Source: an uncultured Planctomycetota bacterium (GTDB lineage Bacteria; Planctomycetota; Planctomycetia; Pirellulales; Thermoguttaceae). Taken from it: a stretch of 35,372 nucleotides of DNA. Shown here piece after piece: positions 16,882 through 25,327 of the stretch. How positions within the stretch are numbered: the stretch's first letter is position 1; every line of letters starts with the position of its first letter. The DNA is taken from contig ONGM01000001.1 in the NCBI GenBank assembly GCA_900317365.1, forward strand, positions 1 through 35,372, read 5' to 3'. A program made the translations under genes and the position numbers. The notes under the pieces are model-generated. The model searched no databases. It was not told the DNA's origin and saw nothing but the letters and a program-made list of their open reading frames with translations.

Positions 16882-19719
16882 TTAATCGAACTTCTTTCCG
16901 TGCTCGATCGCCCAACGGTGCGCGTAGCTGCCTTCGAACACGCGCAACGTCGGGTCGGAGGCGTCGAAGGCGTCGTCCGCGATCGATTCCACGCTCGGCG
17001 GTAAAACGACCGTCTTGAGCGCCGAACACATAAAAAACGCCCTTTCGCCAATCGATTTCACGCCGTCCGGAACGACGATCGAGGTCAACGCGCCGCAGCC
17101 TAAAAACGCGGCGCGATCAATACTCTCAAGACTCGCCGGAAGTTCCACGCTCCTCAAGGAATCGCTCCGCGCAAAGGTCGCCGCCTCGATCGTTCTCACT
17201 CCGTCCGGAACGACCAACTTTCTCAAATTCGGGCAATTAAGAAACGCGCTCGCCTCGATCCGCTCAAGCCCCTCCGGAAGCTCGATCGTCGTTAGACTGC
17301 TCGCCCCAAAAAACGCAAACTCGCCTATCGTTTGAACGTTCTCCGGAACAACGTATTTCGTCGCCTTACGACCGGCGGGAAATCTCACGAGCTTCGTCTC
17401 ATATCGATCGAAAAGCGTCCCTTCATACGCCGAGAAATACTGACTCCCAGGCTCGACGTCGATTTCTTCCAGTTGATAAATCCCGTCAAATGAAATCATC
17501 GGCACAAATTCGACGTTTTTAGGAAGAACGAATCTCTTCTGCGGCTTCGACTTCGGATAAAGCGCCAACATCGCGCCCGTTTTATCGTAAAGAATCCCGT
17601 CCCGCGAAAAGTAACTCTCGTTGTCCCCTGACGCGTTGATCGCGACAAGCGTCGAATACCCCCAAAACTGAGAATCATAATATTCGAGTCCGCCGGGAAC
17701 GCAAATTCCGCGCAAGCGCCGACAGCACGTTAACGCCGTGTCGCGCACGATTTTGACGCTCGACGGAATCCGATAATCAACGTCCGCCTTATTCGCCGGA
17801 TAATGCGCAAGCTCCGTAAAATCTTTATTGAAAAGAACGCCGTCTAACGACGCAAAATCCTCGTTCGCCGGGTCGACCTCGATCGACTCCAGCCAATCGG
17901 TCGATAGGAAGGCGTGCACGCCGATTTTTCTAACGCTCGCCGGAAAAACAATCTTAACGCACATCGTCTGGGTAAACGCTCTGTCCAGAATCTCCACGAC
18001 GCGCCGTCCGTCGATCTCCGCCGGTACGACGATCACGCCGTCGAGCGGAAAAAAGCGTTGAACGAGTCCGGCGATCGCGAGTTCGTTCTCCCCGACCGGC
18101 TGCGTTTTGAAAAGGCGAGGGTTGCTCGGCGCGTGAGAGAAAGATTTCGACTTCGACTTCTGCGGCGACGCCTCGTCGATCAATTTGAACTGACGAGCGA
18201 ACAATCCGGGAAAAATGCGATTCGTCTGTCTCAAAATGGAGTGAGCGACGCTCCCTTTGTGGACGAAGAGGGTCGCCGGACAACCGGCAAAGGCGGTTAT
18301 CGCAATCGATTTAACCTTTTTCCCAAGCGTAATCTCCGATAAGCACGCGCACCCTCGGAACGCGGCGTCGTCGATCGACTCGAGACTATCCGGCAATTCG
18401 ACGCGCGCCAAGCCGGCGTGCTCAAACGTCGATTGAAGGACGCTTTTGACGCCTTCCGGAATCGCGATTTTCCGTAGCGAAAAACAGAAACTGAAGGCTC
18501 GCGGCCCGATATATTCGAGGTCTCCTAAGAAATCAATGTTTTCTAAATTGGAGCACGCGCCGAACGCATAGTCGCCGACGCGTCGAACGTCCTCCGATAA
18601 AACGACGCGACGCAACGTTTCGCACGAATTGAACGCGTGGTCGCAAATCGTATGAACCTTCGCCGGCGTTACGTAATTCTCCCATTCTTTGCCGCGCGGG
18701 TAACGCGCGAGTTCCGTTCCGTCCTTCGTCAAGAGAACGCCGTCGACGGACGAGAAACACGGATTCTCCGGGGAGACGAAAATCCCTTGAATATTCGACG
18801 CGAGATCGAAGGCGGTCGGGTCGACTTCGCGAACGTGGTCGGGAAGAACGTATTCCGACTTCTCGATCGTGTTCGGGCAAAGAATGAGCGTCGCGCCGTC
18901 TTTACTAAAGAGCGCGCCGTCGACAGCCGAGAAGCGAGGATTGTCGGGGTCGACGTCGATTTCCGTGAGGGACGGCAAAGACGAATGAAACAGTAGCCCG
19001 AATTCTTCGAACGACTTCGACAGAACGATTCGTTTAACGCCGCGACTCCCTTCGAAGGCGTCGGTATCGAACCGTTTCACGCGCTCAGGCACGAGGTATT
19101 CGGCGACGCCTTTTCTATCGAGGCAAAAGCGAACGAGGAGCGTTCCGTCTTTACTTAAGAGAACGCCGTCGAGTGAAGAATAAAATTGATTCTCGGGCGC
19201 CACTTGAATTTCCGCGAGCTTGTCGCAATAGAGAAACGTATTGTTGACGTTTTCCACGCTTGGCGGAAGATACGCTCTTTCGAGGTATGCGACTTGTCGA
19301 AACGAGTTGCCGCGAAGCCTTAGCACACCGTCCGGAACGCGATAGTCCGCGTCCTTTTTCATAATCGGGTAATAAATGAGTTCCGTCAGATTCTTATCAA
19401 AGAGGACGCCGTCGACGGACGCAAAGAATGGATTTTCCGGCGCAACTTCGACCGATTTGAGAAAAACGCAGCGTCGGAACGGCGACGGCCCGAGTTTGAT
19501 AACGCTCTCCGGAATAAAAACGGACGAAAAACGAAGTTCCGCGAGCGCTTGATCTTGAACTTCGACGACGCGTTTCCCGTTAAGCTCGCTTGGTATTCGC
19601 AGTTCGCCGGTCTTTTTAAGGAGTTCCGGCGCGTACCCTATGATCGCGAGCCCGTCGTCCCGCGCGGCGGTTATGAAAAGTTTTGCATATTTCTGATTGT
19701 CTGAACGATGATCTTTCAT
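16882..19719 (-). CDS. Two-solenoid BspA-like LRR_5 protein without signal peptide
   Basis: The 945-aa product contains two complete LRR_5 solenoids. Each starts with a shared N-cap, seen as LRIPSELNGKRVVEV in the first and VVPAEIDGRRVVEILDRAF in the second. Each ends with a C-cap, GSVAHSILRQ (near residue 486) and GSYAHRWAIEHGKKF (the C-terminus). Between them is a Ser/Lys/Pro-rich linker (about 490-540). Repeats alternate with inserts such as FASVDGVLFDK. The longest reading (to 19800) would add 27 residues overlapping a promoter; GAGGA lies 7 bp before the ATG at 19719, so I chose that. No signal peptide or TM helix is seen, so it appears cytoplasmic or uses a non-classical route. Confidence 0.85.
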   Translation of the reverse strand: MKDHRSDNQKYAKLFITAARDDGLAIIGYAPELLKKTGELRIPSELNGKRVVEVQDQALAELRFSSVFIPESVIKLGPSPFRRCVFLKSVEVAPENPFFASVDGVLFDKNLTELIYYPIMKKDADYRVPDGVLRLRGNSFRQVAYLERAYLPPSVENVNNTFLYCDKLAEIQVAPENQFYSSLDGVLLSKDGTLLVRFCLDRKGVAEYLVPERVKRFDTDAFEGSRGVKRIVLSKSFEEFGLLFHSSLPSLTEIDVDPDNPRFSAVDGALFSKDGATLILCPNTIEKSEYVLPDHVREVDPTAFDLASNIQGIFVSPENPCFSSVDGVLLTKDGTELARYPRGKEWENYVTPAKVHTICDHAFNSCETLRRVVLSEDVRRVGDYAFGACSNLENIDFLGDLEYIGPRAFSFCFSLRKIAIPEGVKSVLQSTFEHAGLARVELPDSLESIDDAAFRGCACLSEITLGKKVKSIAITAFAGCPATLFVHKGSVAHSILRQTNRIFPGLFARQFKLIDEASPQKSKSKSFSHAPSNPRLFKTQPVGENELAIAGLVQRFFPLDGVIVVPAEIDGRRVVEILDRAFTQTMCVKIVFPASVRKIGVHAFLSTDWLESIEVDPANEDFASLDGVLFNKDFTELAHYPANKADVDYRIPSSVKIVRDTALTCCRRLRGICVPGGLEYYDSQFWGYSTLVAINASGDNESYFSRDGILYDKTGAMLALYPKSKPQKRFVLPKNVEFVPMISFDGIYQLEEIDVEPGSQYFSAYEGTLFDRYETKLVRFPAGRKATKYVVPENVQTIGEFAFFGASSLTTIELPEGLERIEASAFLNCPNLRKLVVPDGVRTIEAATFARSDSLRSVELPASLESIDRAAFLGCGALTSIVVPDGVKSIGERAFFMCSALKTVVLPPSVESIADDAFDASDPTLRVFEGSYAHRWAIEHGKKFD

Positions 19720-19800
19720 CGCGCGTTCCTCATATTCTGTGCCAACCAAAAAAGCCGAGCCTACGACTATCGGACTACGTCCAACGCCACGCGTTCGCAT

Positions 19801-19828
19801 ATTTTAAGTTTTCGACGACGATTGACAA
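19801..19828 (-). promoter_or_regulatory. Promoter for the 945-aa LRR gene
   Basis: On the minus strand, TTGTCA (19823-19828) and TAAAAT (19801-19806) are separated by 16 bp, a sigma70-like pair. The predicted RNA would start about 75 nt before ATG 19719. The longest reading frame would have to start on the -10 element, which supports the shorter protein. Confidence 0.6.
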
Positions 19829-19920
19829 GAAGAAAAATGGGACAAATCGACGTCGACCGCCATCGCGCGCTTATTCGCGTCGCGCGTTCAACGGCGGGTT
19901 GTTCTAACACGACCGGGATA

Positions 19921-19948
19921 TTGATTTAAATCGGGCGACTGATACAAT
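19921..19948 (+). promoter_or_regulatory. Promoter for the 447-aa LRR gene
   Basis: TTGATT (19921-19926) and TACAAT (19943-19948) are 16 bp apart, about 60 bp before ATG 20009. It is divergent from the promoter at 19801-19828, with about 90 bp between the two -35 elements. Confidence 0.6.
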
Positions 19949-20008
19949 TAGCCTCGCTGTTTTCGAAACCGCCAAGAAATCTCGTTCTTACGGGTAAAGG
20001 AGAGATCA

Positions 20009-21352
20009 ATGCCGCATATTATGGAACCCTGCGGCGCAGGGGTAAAGATTATCAGAATCGACCGCGCAAGCGCCCAAGAATGGATGACGACCATTCAAGA
20101 CGACGGGATACCTCGCAAAAAGTTTAGTCTTCCGGCGGAAATCGACGGACAAAAGGTCGTCGCGTTAGGAAAAGACGCGTTTCGTTCGCTCGACGCCGAC
20201 GTGGCGATCATTCACATTCCAAGATGGACAGACGCCATCGATCGTGAAACCTTTGCGGAGAGCGAATGTCTTCCGGCGCTCCGCGCTATTGAAGTCGACA
20301 AAGAGAACCAATCCTATATGAGCGACAAAGGCGTTCTTTTCGACAAAGCGCAGAAGACGCTCATCCGCTATCCGCAAGTTAAACCTGGAAACGCGTACAA
20401 GATTCCCGACGGCGTTGAAACCGTTCGACGGCACGCTTTCCGATATTGCGAAGGCGAGCTGAAGCGGATCGAAGTCCCGGCGTCGTGTACGAACATTGAA
20501 AATTGGGCGTTTCGGAATTGCTACAGTCTTCAGGAAATTAACATTGATTCGGGGAATCCCCAATACCAATCGATCGACGGAGTCTTCTTCCGTAGGGTCA
20601 ACAAGACGTTCTTCAAGTCGGTCGTAGGAACCTTCTTTGGAGAAATCGTCAACGGCGCGGTTGAGAGTCAATCGCAGGATCGTCCGCTCATACTTCGACA
20701 CTATCCTTTGGGTAAAGAAACGAAAGAATACGAGATTCCGAAGAACGTCGTCGAAATTGAAGAATGGGCGTTCAACTGGCGCGGACCGAGCGTCGTTACG
20801 GTTCCTAGAACCGTTAAGAGAATCGGGAACCATGCGTTTTGGTCGTGCCCCAATCTTTCGAAAGTAACGATTTCAGAAGGCGTCGAACTCCTCGAATCGA
20901 GCGTCTTTGCTCGTTGTAGAGAACTAGAGACCATTGAAATACCAGGAACGATCAAGTCCATTGGGAAGAAAGCGTTTTTTCAATGTGTGAAACTGGAGAA
21001 CGCGACTCTAGGCGAAGGCGTCAAGAAGATCGGTAAGTTCGCCTTTGCAGGATGCGCGGCTCTGGAGACAATGACCATTCCCGCAAGCGTGGAAAAGATC
21101 GGCGCGGCGGCGTTCGCAAAATGCGCGGCTCTTAGGGACGTCGCGATACCCGAAGGCGTAAGAAAAATAGGAAGTCTTGCTTTCGCATGGTGCGATAGTT
21201 TACGCGTTGTAAACGTTCCAAGATCTGTTCAAAAGATTGGCGAAGAGGCGTTCGCTCCTGCGGAGAACGTCAGATTACGCGTTTATGAGGACAGTTACGC
21301 GCATCGTTGGGCGGAATTTTACGAATACCCCTTCACGATCATCGAGGAATGA
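20009..21352 (+). CDS. BspA-like LRR_5 protein without signal peptide
   Basis: The 447-aa protein consists almost wholly of LRR_5 repeats. The N-cap contains FSLPAEIDGQKVVALGKDAF; repeats such as VTISEGVELLESSVFARC and MTIPASVEKIGAAAFAKC follow; the C-cap is DSYAHRWAEFYEYPF. One inter-repeat insert is longer than usual (about residues 190-245), holding DGVFFRRVNKTFFK in place of the usual DGVLFNKD and then an acidic/Gln segment. AAAGGAGAGATCA before the ATG is a strong ribosome binding site. No signal peptide or membrane helix is seen. The family is known mainly for surface proteins, so a cytoplasmic role would be unusual. Confidence 0.85.
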   Translation: MPHIMEPCGAGVKIIRIDRASAQEWMTTIQDDGIPRKKFSLPAEIDGQKVVALGKDAFRSLDADVAIIHIPRWTDAIDRETFAESECLPALRAIEVDKENQSYMSDKGVLFDKAQKTLIRYPQVKPGNAYKIPDGVETVRRHAFRYCEGELKRIEVPASCTNIENWAFRNCYSLQEINIDSGNPQYQSIDGVFFRRVNKTFFKSVVGTFFGEIVNGAVESQSQDRPLILRHYPLGKETKEYEIPKNVVEIEEWAFNWRGPSVVTVPRTVKRIGNHAFWSCPNLSKVTISEGVELLESSVFARCRELETIEIPGTIKSIGKKAFFQCVKLENATLGEGVKKIGKFAFAGCAALETMTIPASVEKIGAAAFAKCAALRDVAIPEGVRKIGSLAFAWCDSLRVVNVPRSVQKIGEEAFAPAENVRLRVYEDSYAHRWAEFYEYPFTIIEE

Positions 21353-21436
21353 CCTCAAGCGTTGCGCCGTAGCTTGATCGCCGCCGCTTGATCGTCAACG
21401 AAACGTCAAATCGACGTTCACGAGTCTTGATCTTTT

Positions 21437-21475
21437 CAGGGGGCGTCTTTCTCATGGGAAGGCGTCCTTGTTTTT
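21437..21475 (+). terminator. Intrinsic terminator after the 447-aa LRR gene
   Basis: An imperfect stem with one bulged G and several G-T pairs (21437-21451 with 21457-21470) closes a TCATG loop and is followed at once by five Ts. It lies 85 bp after the stop codon. Confidence 0.65.
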
Positions 21476-21483
21476 ATCGGTAA

Positions 21484-21675
21484 GGTCGATTAGAATCGAT
21501 TTTCGAGTTCAGGCAGGCAGGCGACGCCTTAACAAAGGAAATTAAAAGCGTCGTCCTTCCGGCGAGCGTTCAACGGCTCGGACTCGACGCGTTTCTCCAA
21601 TGCGATTCTCTGACCAGCCTCGTCGTTCCCGCCGGAGTTCAACGGCTCGTTTCGGATCCGTACACATTCTTTTAG
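21484..21675 (+). pseudogene. LRR_5 gene remnant
   Basis: An open frame without a start codon reads two LRR_5 repeats, VVLPASVQRLGLDAFLQC and DSLTSLVVPAGVQRL, then VSDPYTFF and a stop at 21673. The repeats match the neighbouring intact LRR proteins, but there is no N-cap, no C-cap and no ribosome binding site. It looks like the leftover of a deleted or recombined paralogue; an AGGCAGG block lies at its upstream break. Confidence 0.7.
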
Positions 21676-21747
21676 TCCGTCCCGATTCCCGATCTCGTCT
21701 ACCCCGCCTGGGAGCGTCGATCATGAAGATAAGAATCGAGGGAACGC

Positions 21748-21990
21748 GACGGCGATTTCTCACAAATTTGGCGCAAAATTTAAAAAGCAGGTTGAGGACG
21801 CGGCGAAAATTCATACCATACGTTACGGAGAGAAGAGCCGAGGCGCAAGACGGCGATTTCTCACAAATTTGGCGCAAAATTTAAAAAAGCAGGTTGAGGA
21901 CGCGGAGAAAACCCATATCATACGCTACGGAGAAAAGAACCGAAGCGCAGGGCGACGGTTTCTCATAAAGTTGTTAAAAAATTTTTAAAA
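21748..21990 (+). repeat. 101-bp tandem repeat, about 2.4 copies
   Basis: Copies begin at GACGGCGATTTCTC (21748) and at 21849. A diverged third starts near 21950 and keeps only about 40 bp. Copies 1 and 2 agree along nearly all their length, including CAAATTTGGCGCAAAATTTA and GCAGGTTGAGGACGCGG. The period is not a multiple of three, so the unit does not code for a protein repeat. Confidence 0.8.
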
Positions 21991-22350
21991 GATATTGAAA
22001 ACAAAAAATTTATCGGTACCATTTTAGTGGATAGCGTCGCCAAGGGCGCGACGCTCGTTTGGACATTTCCCAATCCCTCATGTCGGAGCGCGACTCTCGC
22101 GCGCCGTTTCCCCCTTAACAAGCAAACCGAAACGCTCGCAATCCGCACGTAGTTCGGAAAACGATAGATATGGGAATAAAAACGTTAAATCAGACGCAAG
22201 TAGAAATCGTCGATCCGTCCGATTAACGCGACCTCAAACAATCCAGACGCGTTGTCAGCGACGGTCGACGAGACGCGTTTTAACGCTCTCGTCGCCGCGC
22301 GCGTCGACTCCGTATCACTTACAAAGAGGAAAAGTCAAAGAGGCAAAGTC

Positions 22351-22836
22351 ATGGATTTCACGACATTAACAAGCGAACAAATTACGCAAGGCGTGCGCAA
22401 CGCGCTCGACGAGTTCGAACTCTCTTACCAGTATGACAAAGAAAAAGGTCTTTTCAGTTTCGTCGCGCCGATAGTCAATTGTCGCGTGTCCCGCTCGATT
22501 ACGCTCATTAAGGTTCGCGACCACGACTTCTACGTCTCGAGCATTCTTCCGCTCGTCGGCGACGTCAACAACCCCAAGGAAATCGCCGAACTTGCGCGAC
22601 TCATTGTCAAGATCAACTATCAGTTGGTCCACGGCGTTTTTAACCTTGACGTAACCGACGGCGAGATCAACTTCCATACGAGCGGACATACGTTTGGACT
22701 CGAGGAGTTTCCGGCTCAAATCATCTTGGGTCATCTCTCGCTCGCCAACGGCGCGTTGTCGGAAAACGCGCCGAAATTCCTCGGGGTCATGTTCAACAAC
22801 CTCACCGCCGACGAAGCGATGGAACTTGGCGAATAA
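22351..22836 (+). CDS. Stand-alone YbjN-like domain protein 1
   Basis: This 161-aa soluble protein has an N-terminal amphipathic helix (EQITQGVRNALDEFELSYQY), beta strands (SRSITLIKVRDHDFYVSSIL), a central helix ending in INYQLVHGVFNLD, the strand TDGEINF and a C-terminal helix. The same layout occurs in four other products here (22959, 24041 C-terminal, 25328, 26062 C-terminal). The pattern of a helix ending in N, then G-F-LD and DGEI-F, recalls YbjN and type III secretion chaperone-like folds, but this is recognised by pattern only. I chose ATG 22351 with AGAGG before it, over a TTG at 22252, since paralogues start at the same point. No signal peptide or catalytic motif is seen. Confidence 0.7.
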   Translation: MDFTTLTSEQITQGVRNALDEFELSYQYDKEKGLFSFVAPIVNCRVSRSITLIKVRDHDFYVSSILPLVGDVNNPKEIAELARLIVKINYQLVHGVFNLDVTDGEINFHTSGHTFGLEEFPAQIILGHLSLANGALSENAPKFLGVMFNNLTADEAMELGE

Positions 22837-22958
22837 TCTTCGCGCAAAGCGAAACTTCGGTCGGTCGGGTCGCGGAGTCGAACGTCGCGATTCCGAGAAG
22901 AACAGAAATTCGTAAGACAAATAAGACCAATAAAACGTCAAAAGAGAAGGGAACTCGC

Positions 22959-23441
22959 ATGAAAGTCACCAAGCCTAATCGCGAGCAAATCACGCGCGAT
23001 ATTCGTTCCGCGCTTGAAACGATGGAGTTTAATTTCCAATACAATGAAGACGCGCACGCCTTTACATTCAATCAAAAGATTGACGCCGCTATTTCCAGCA
23101 TGTCGGTAATCATCGTCGTGCGCAACGAAGATTTCTTCATCATGACGACGGCGCCCTTGAAAGGGGACGCGAAAAACGAACGTCAAATCGCCGAATTATC
23201 GCGTCTCATCATGCGCATGAACTATCAGCTCGTTCACGGCGCATACAATCTCGACGTCAGCGACGGCGAGATCAATTTCCAAGTCAGCTGCTTAACTTAT
23301 GGGATGACGACAATTCCGACGTCTCTCATCGTGGCGCTATTGATGTTATGCGCGCATTCGTGGGAAACGGCCGCGAAGAAGTTCCTCGGCGTTCTCTTCG
23401 CCGGATTAACCGGCGACGCGGCGTTCGAACTCGAAGAATAA
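22959..23441 (+). CDS. Stand-alone YbjN-like domain protein 2
   Basis: The 160-aa product is a close paralogue of the protein encoded at 22351. Shared stretches include EQIT at the N-terminus, QIAELSRLIMRMNYQLVHGA (compare EIAELARLIVKINYQLVHGV), NLDVSDGEINF and KFLGVLFAGLT. The pair probably arose by tandem duplication. AAGAGAAGGGA before the ATG is a good ribosome binding site, and the gap from the previous gene is 122 bp. It is soluble, without signal peptide. The fold assignment (YbjN / secretion chaperone-like) is tentative; function unknown. Confidence 0.7.
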   Translation: MKVTKPNREQITRDIRSALETMEFNFQYNEDAHAFTFNQKIDAAISSMSVIIVVRNEDFFIMTTAPLKGDAKNERQIAELSRLIMRMNYQLVHGAYNLDVSDGEINFQVSCLTYGMTTIPTSLIVALLMLCAHSWETAAKKFLGVLFAGLTGDAAFELEE

Positions 23442-23491
23442 TCGAGCGCTCAAGAGAACGACGCCGTCTTTCTCTCGACGGAACAAATGAC

Positions 23492-23520
23492 GCAAGGCAA
23501 GACGCAACGTCTTGCCTTGC
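23492..23520 (+). terminator. Perfect 13-bp hairpin after the second YbjN-like gene
   Basis: GCAAGGCAAGACG (23492-23504) and its exact inverted copy (23508-23520) flank a CAA loop, 50 bp after the stop at 23441. Only a short TCCTT follows, so it may be a weak intrinsic terminator or a 3' stabilising structure. Confidence 0.55.
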
Positions 23521-23866
23521 TCCTTAAACGCAGAAGAACAGCCGCGAAGTCGTCGATCGACGTCGCAACGAAATTCAACGCCGCGAAGACGCCTTCAATC
23601 GAGCGACGCCTACAATGGGAAAAGATGGAAAACGTCAAGGAAAGAGTTTTATCGGACATAACGAAAGCGAGACCGTCTCCGCACGGAATGAGAACGTGCA
23701 ACCGAGTCGGGACGACGAAACGCCAGTCCCGAGACTATTCGCGACGAGTTCGACGTCAGGCCCTATATTGTCTATTCCGGCTTGAACGCATTGCTCAAAA
23801 GTATGAAGAGCGCCGCGCGGAAGACACACGAGTTTCGTGAAGAAGACGATCATGGGACGCATAATT

Positions 23867-23917
23867 TTGCCGTAGCGGCACGAAATTTGCTACAATGGAA
23901 ACAAAATTTGCTACAAT
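23867..23917 (+). promoter_or_regulatory. Tandem TACAAT promoters upstream of the 387-aa LRR gene
   Basis: A 17-bp block, AAATTTGCTACAATGGA, is repeated with a 21-bp period, giving -10 hexamers at 23891-23896 and 23912-23917. TTGCCG at 23867-23872 is an acceptable -35 (18-bp spacing) for the first; TTGCTA at 23887-23892 could serve the second at 19 bp. They lie 120-150 bp before ATG 24041. Confidence 0.55.
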
Positions 23918-24040
23918 GGAGGCCGTCGGAAAGCCAGAGCCAGTCGCTTGCGCGCGACGACGAAGGGGCTGCGAGTGATTTTTGATTGATCGTCGTCGAA
24001 TTAACGCAAGTAAAAACACTTTTTAACGGAGGAAGAAGAC

Positions 24041-25204
24041 ATGGAAGAATATATCGTTGAACGTCGGGGCGAAAATGAAGTCGCGATCGTTAGCGTCAAA
24101 ACGGGCGGTTTGACTATCGACCAGCTGAACGTTCCCGCTTTTATCGACGCAAACCGCGTCGTCGAAATTTGCGCGTCCGCGTTAAGAGAATGCGTCGGTC
24201 TGAGATTCGTCAATATTCCTCAAAGCGTCCGTTTCATTCACGAGCAAACGTTTGACCCTTGCTTTGACCTTCAAGCAATTAACGTCGCCGCCGACAACGC
24301 CGAGTACGCGAGCGTAAACGGCGTCCTTTTCAACAAGGAAAAAACGACGCTCGTACGATACCCGCAAGGTAAAGATTTTGTGAAGTACGAGGTTCCCGAC
24401 GGGGTCAAAAGGATCGGCGCGTCCGCGTTTTTCGGATGCTATCAACTAGAAGAAATCGCGCTTCCGTCGTCGGTCGAGACGATCGGAAAGAACGCCTTTA
24501 TGTCCTGTCAATTCCTGAAAAGCGTCCGCATACCGGAAAGCGTGGTCGGAATCGCCGACGACGCGTTTGAGAATTGCGACGCGATAGCGCGCGTTTGCGA
24601 CGCCAGTTACGCAAAAAGTTGGGCGCTGGAACACAACCGCGCCTACGAACTGACGTCCGACGCGACGTGGAATTGCATGTTCGAGGAATCCGCAAGAGTC
24701 AAACTGCTTTTCGAAAGCGTTCAAGCGGCGCTCAAAGACGCCGAATTACACTTTGACTCCGACGAAAAAAAATACTCGTTTACCTTTAAACTGTCGTGCT
24801 CGAACTCCGGGTTACGTTGGACGAACTGCCACGTTCAGGTCCGAAAAAACGACGTGATTCTGCGAATGAGTTCGCCAATTCGGTGCGACGTCTCCAATAC
24901 GCGCACCCTTTCGACCGTCGTCCTGCTTGTTAATAGAATCAATTACAAACTTGCGCAAGGAGATTTTGAACTCGACTTCGCCACCGGCGAACTCAGTTTT
25001 AAAATCGACGTCGACTGCGCCGCGTTGAACTCTGTTCCACAGACGCTCGTGATGGCGCCGCTCGTTGTTGCAAAAGAAGCTTGGAAGCATTATCAAGCGT
25101 GCTTTTTAAACGCCATTTTCGGCTTTAGCGCCGACGTCGAAGAGTGCTACGCGCTGAACTGCGTCGAAGACGACGACGATGACGATGACGACGACGACGA
25201 TTGA
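24041..25204 (+). CDS. LRR_5 protein fused to YbjN-like domain, poly-Asp tail
   Basis: The 387-aa product begins with a short LRR_5 solenoid (residues about 1-205): N-cap NVPAFIDANRVVEICASAL, insert YASVNGVLFNKEKTTLVRYP, three or four repeats, C-cap ASYAKSWALEHNRAYEL. A YbjN-like domain (about 217-370) follows and resembles the stand-alone proteins at 22351 and 22959 (VNRINYKLAQGDFELD, TGELSFK). The last 11 residues are all Asp, from alternating GAC/GAT codons. CGGAGGAA before the ATG is a strong ribosome binding site. No signal peptide is seen. The fusion suggests that the LRR surface and the YbjN-like domain act in one complex; the binding partner is unknown. Confidence 0.8.
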   Translation: MEEYIVERRGENEVAIVSVKTGGLTIDQLNVPAFIDANRVVEICASALRECVGLRFVNIPQSVRFIHEQTFDPCFDLQAINVAADNAEYASVNGVLFNKEKTTLVRYPQGKDFVKYEVPDGVKRIGASAFFGCYQLEEIALPSSVETIGKNAFMSCQFLKSVRIPESVVGIADDAFENCDAIARVCDASYAKSWALEHNRAYELTSDATWNCMFEESARVKLLFESVQAALKDAELHFDSDEKKYSFTFKLSCSNSGLRWTNCHVQVRKNDVILRMSSPIRCDVSNTRTLSTVVLLVNRINYKLAQGDFELDFATGELSFKIDVDCAALNSVPQTLVMAPLVVAKEAWKHYQACFLNAIFGFSADVEECYALNCVEDDDDDDDDDDD

Positions 25205-25327
25205 CGACAAAGATTAAAGACAATTGAAAAGACGAATGACGCGCGACCGCACGATTTCAAGCGCCGTTCCGACGAATAAGTTCGAACGAAACGGCGACGC
25301 GGGCGCGCGACGGAAAGGACGATCAAA

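Larger units (their letters stand above)
21353..22350 (+). other. Gene-poor kilobase with remnant, tandem repeat and hairpins
   Basis: I see no intact gene here. From left to right the stretch holds a terminator (21437-21475), an AGGCAGGCAGG block (21511-21521), an LRR remnant (21484-21675), a 101-bp tandem repeat (21748-21990) and an AT-rich segment (about 21965-22030). Then come two hairpins, AGCGTCGC/GCGACGCT (22033-22040 with 22048-22055) and GCGCGA/TCGCGC near 22087-22101, and a leader before ATG 22351. A TTG at 22252 is in frame with the next gene, but the protein it would add has no resemblance to the paralogues. Confidence 0.6.
23442..24040 (+). other. 600-bp gap with hairpin and repeated -10 motifs
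   Basis: No convincing gene. It holds a perfect hairpin (23492-23520) and TACAATGG motifs at 23611, 23891 and 23912. One frame opens at ATG 23615 for 56 residues, and another continues from about 23695 to 23983 with protein-like composition (DEFDVRPYIVYSGLNALLKS). Together they could be one small gene broken by a frameshift near 23740, but neither has a ribosome binding site. Confidence 0.45.

Noticed and set aside
19720..19800. 27-residue N-terminal extension of the 945-aa LRR protein
   Set aside because: It would start on the -10 element of the likely promoter, and GAGGA precedes the downstream ATG at 19719.
21748..21990. Tandem repeat considered as a CRISPR array
   Set aside because: The units are about 101 bp and directly adjacent with no variable spacers, and there are no cas genes nearby.
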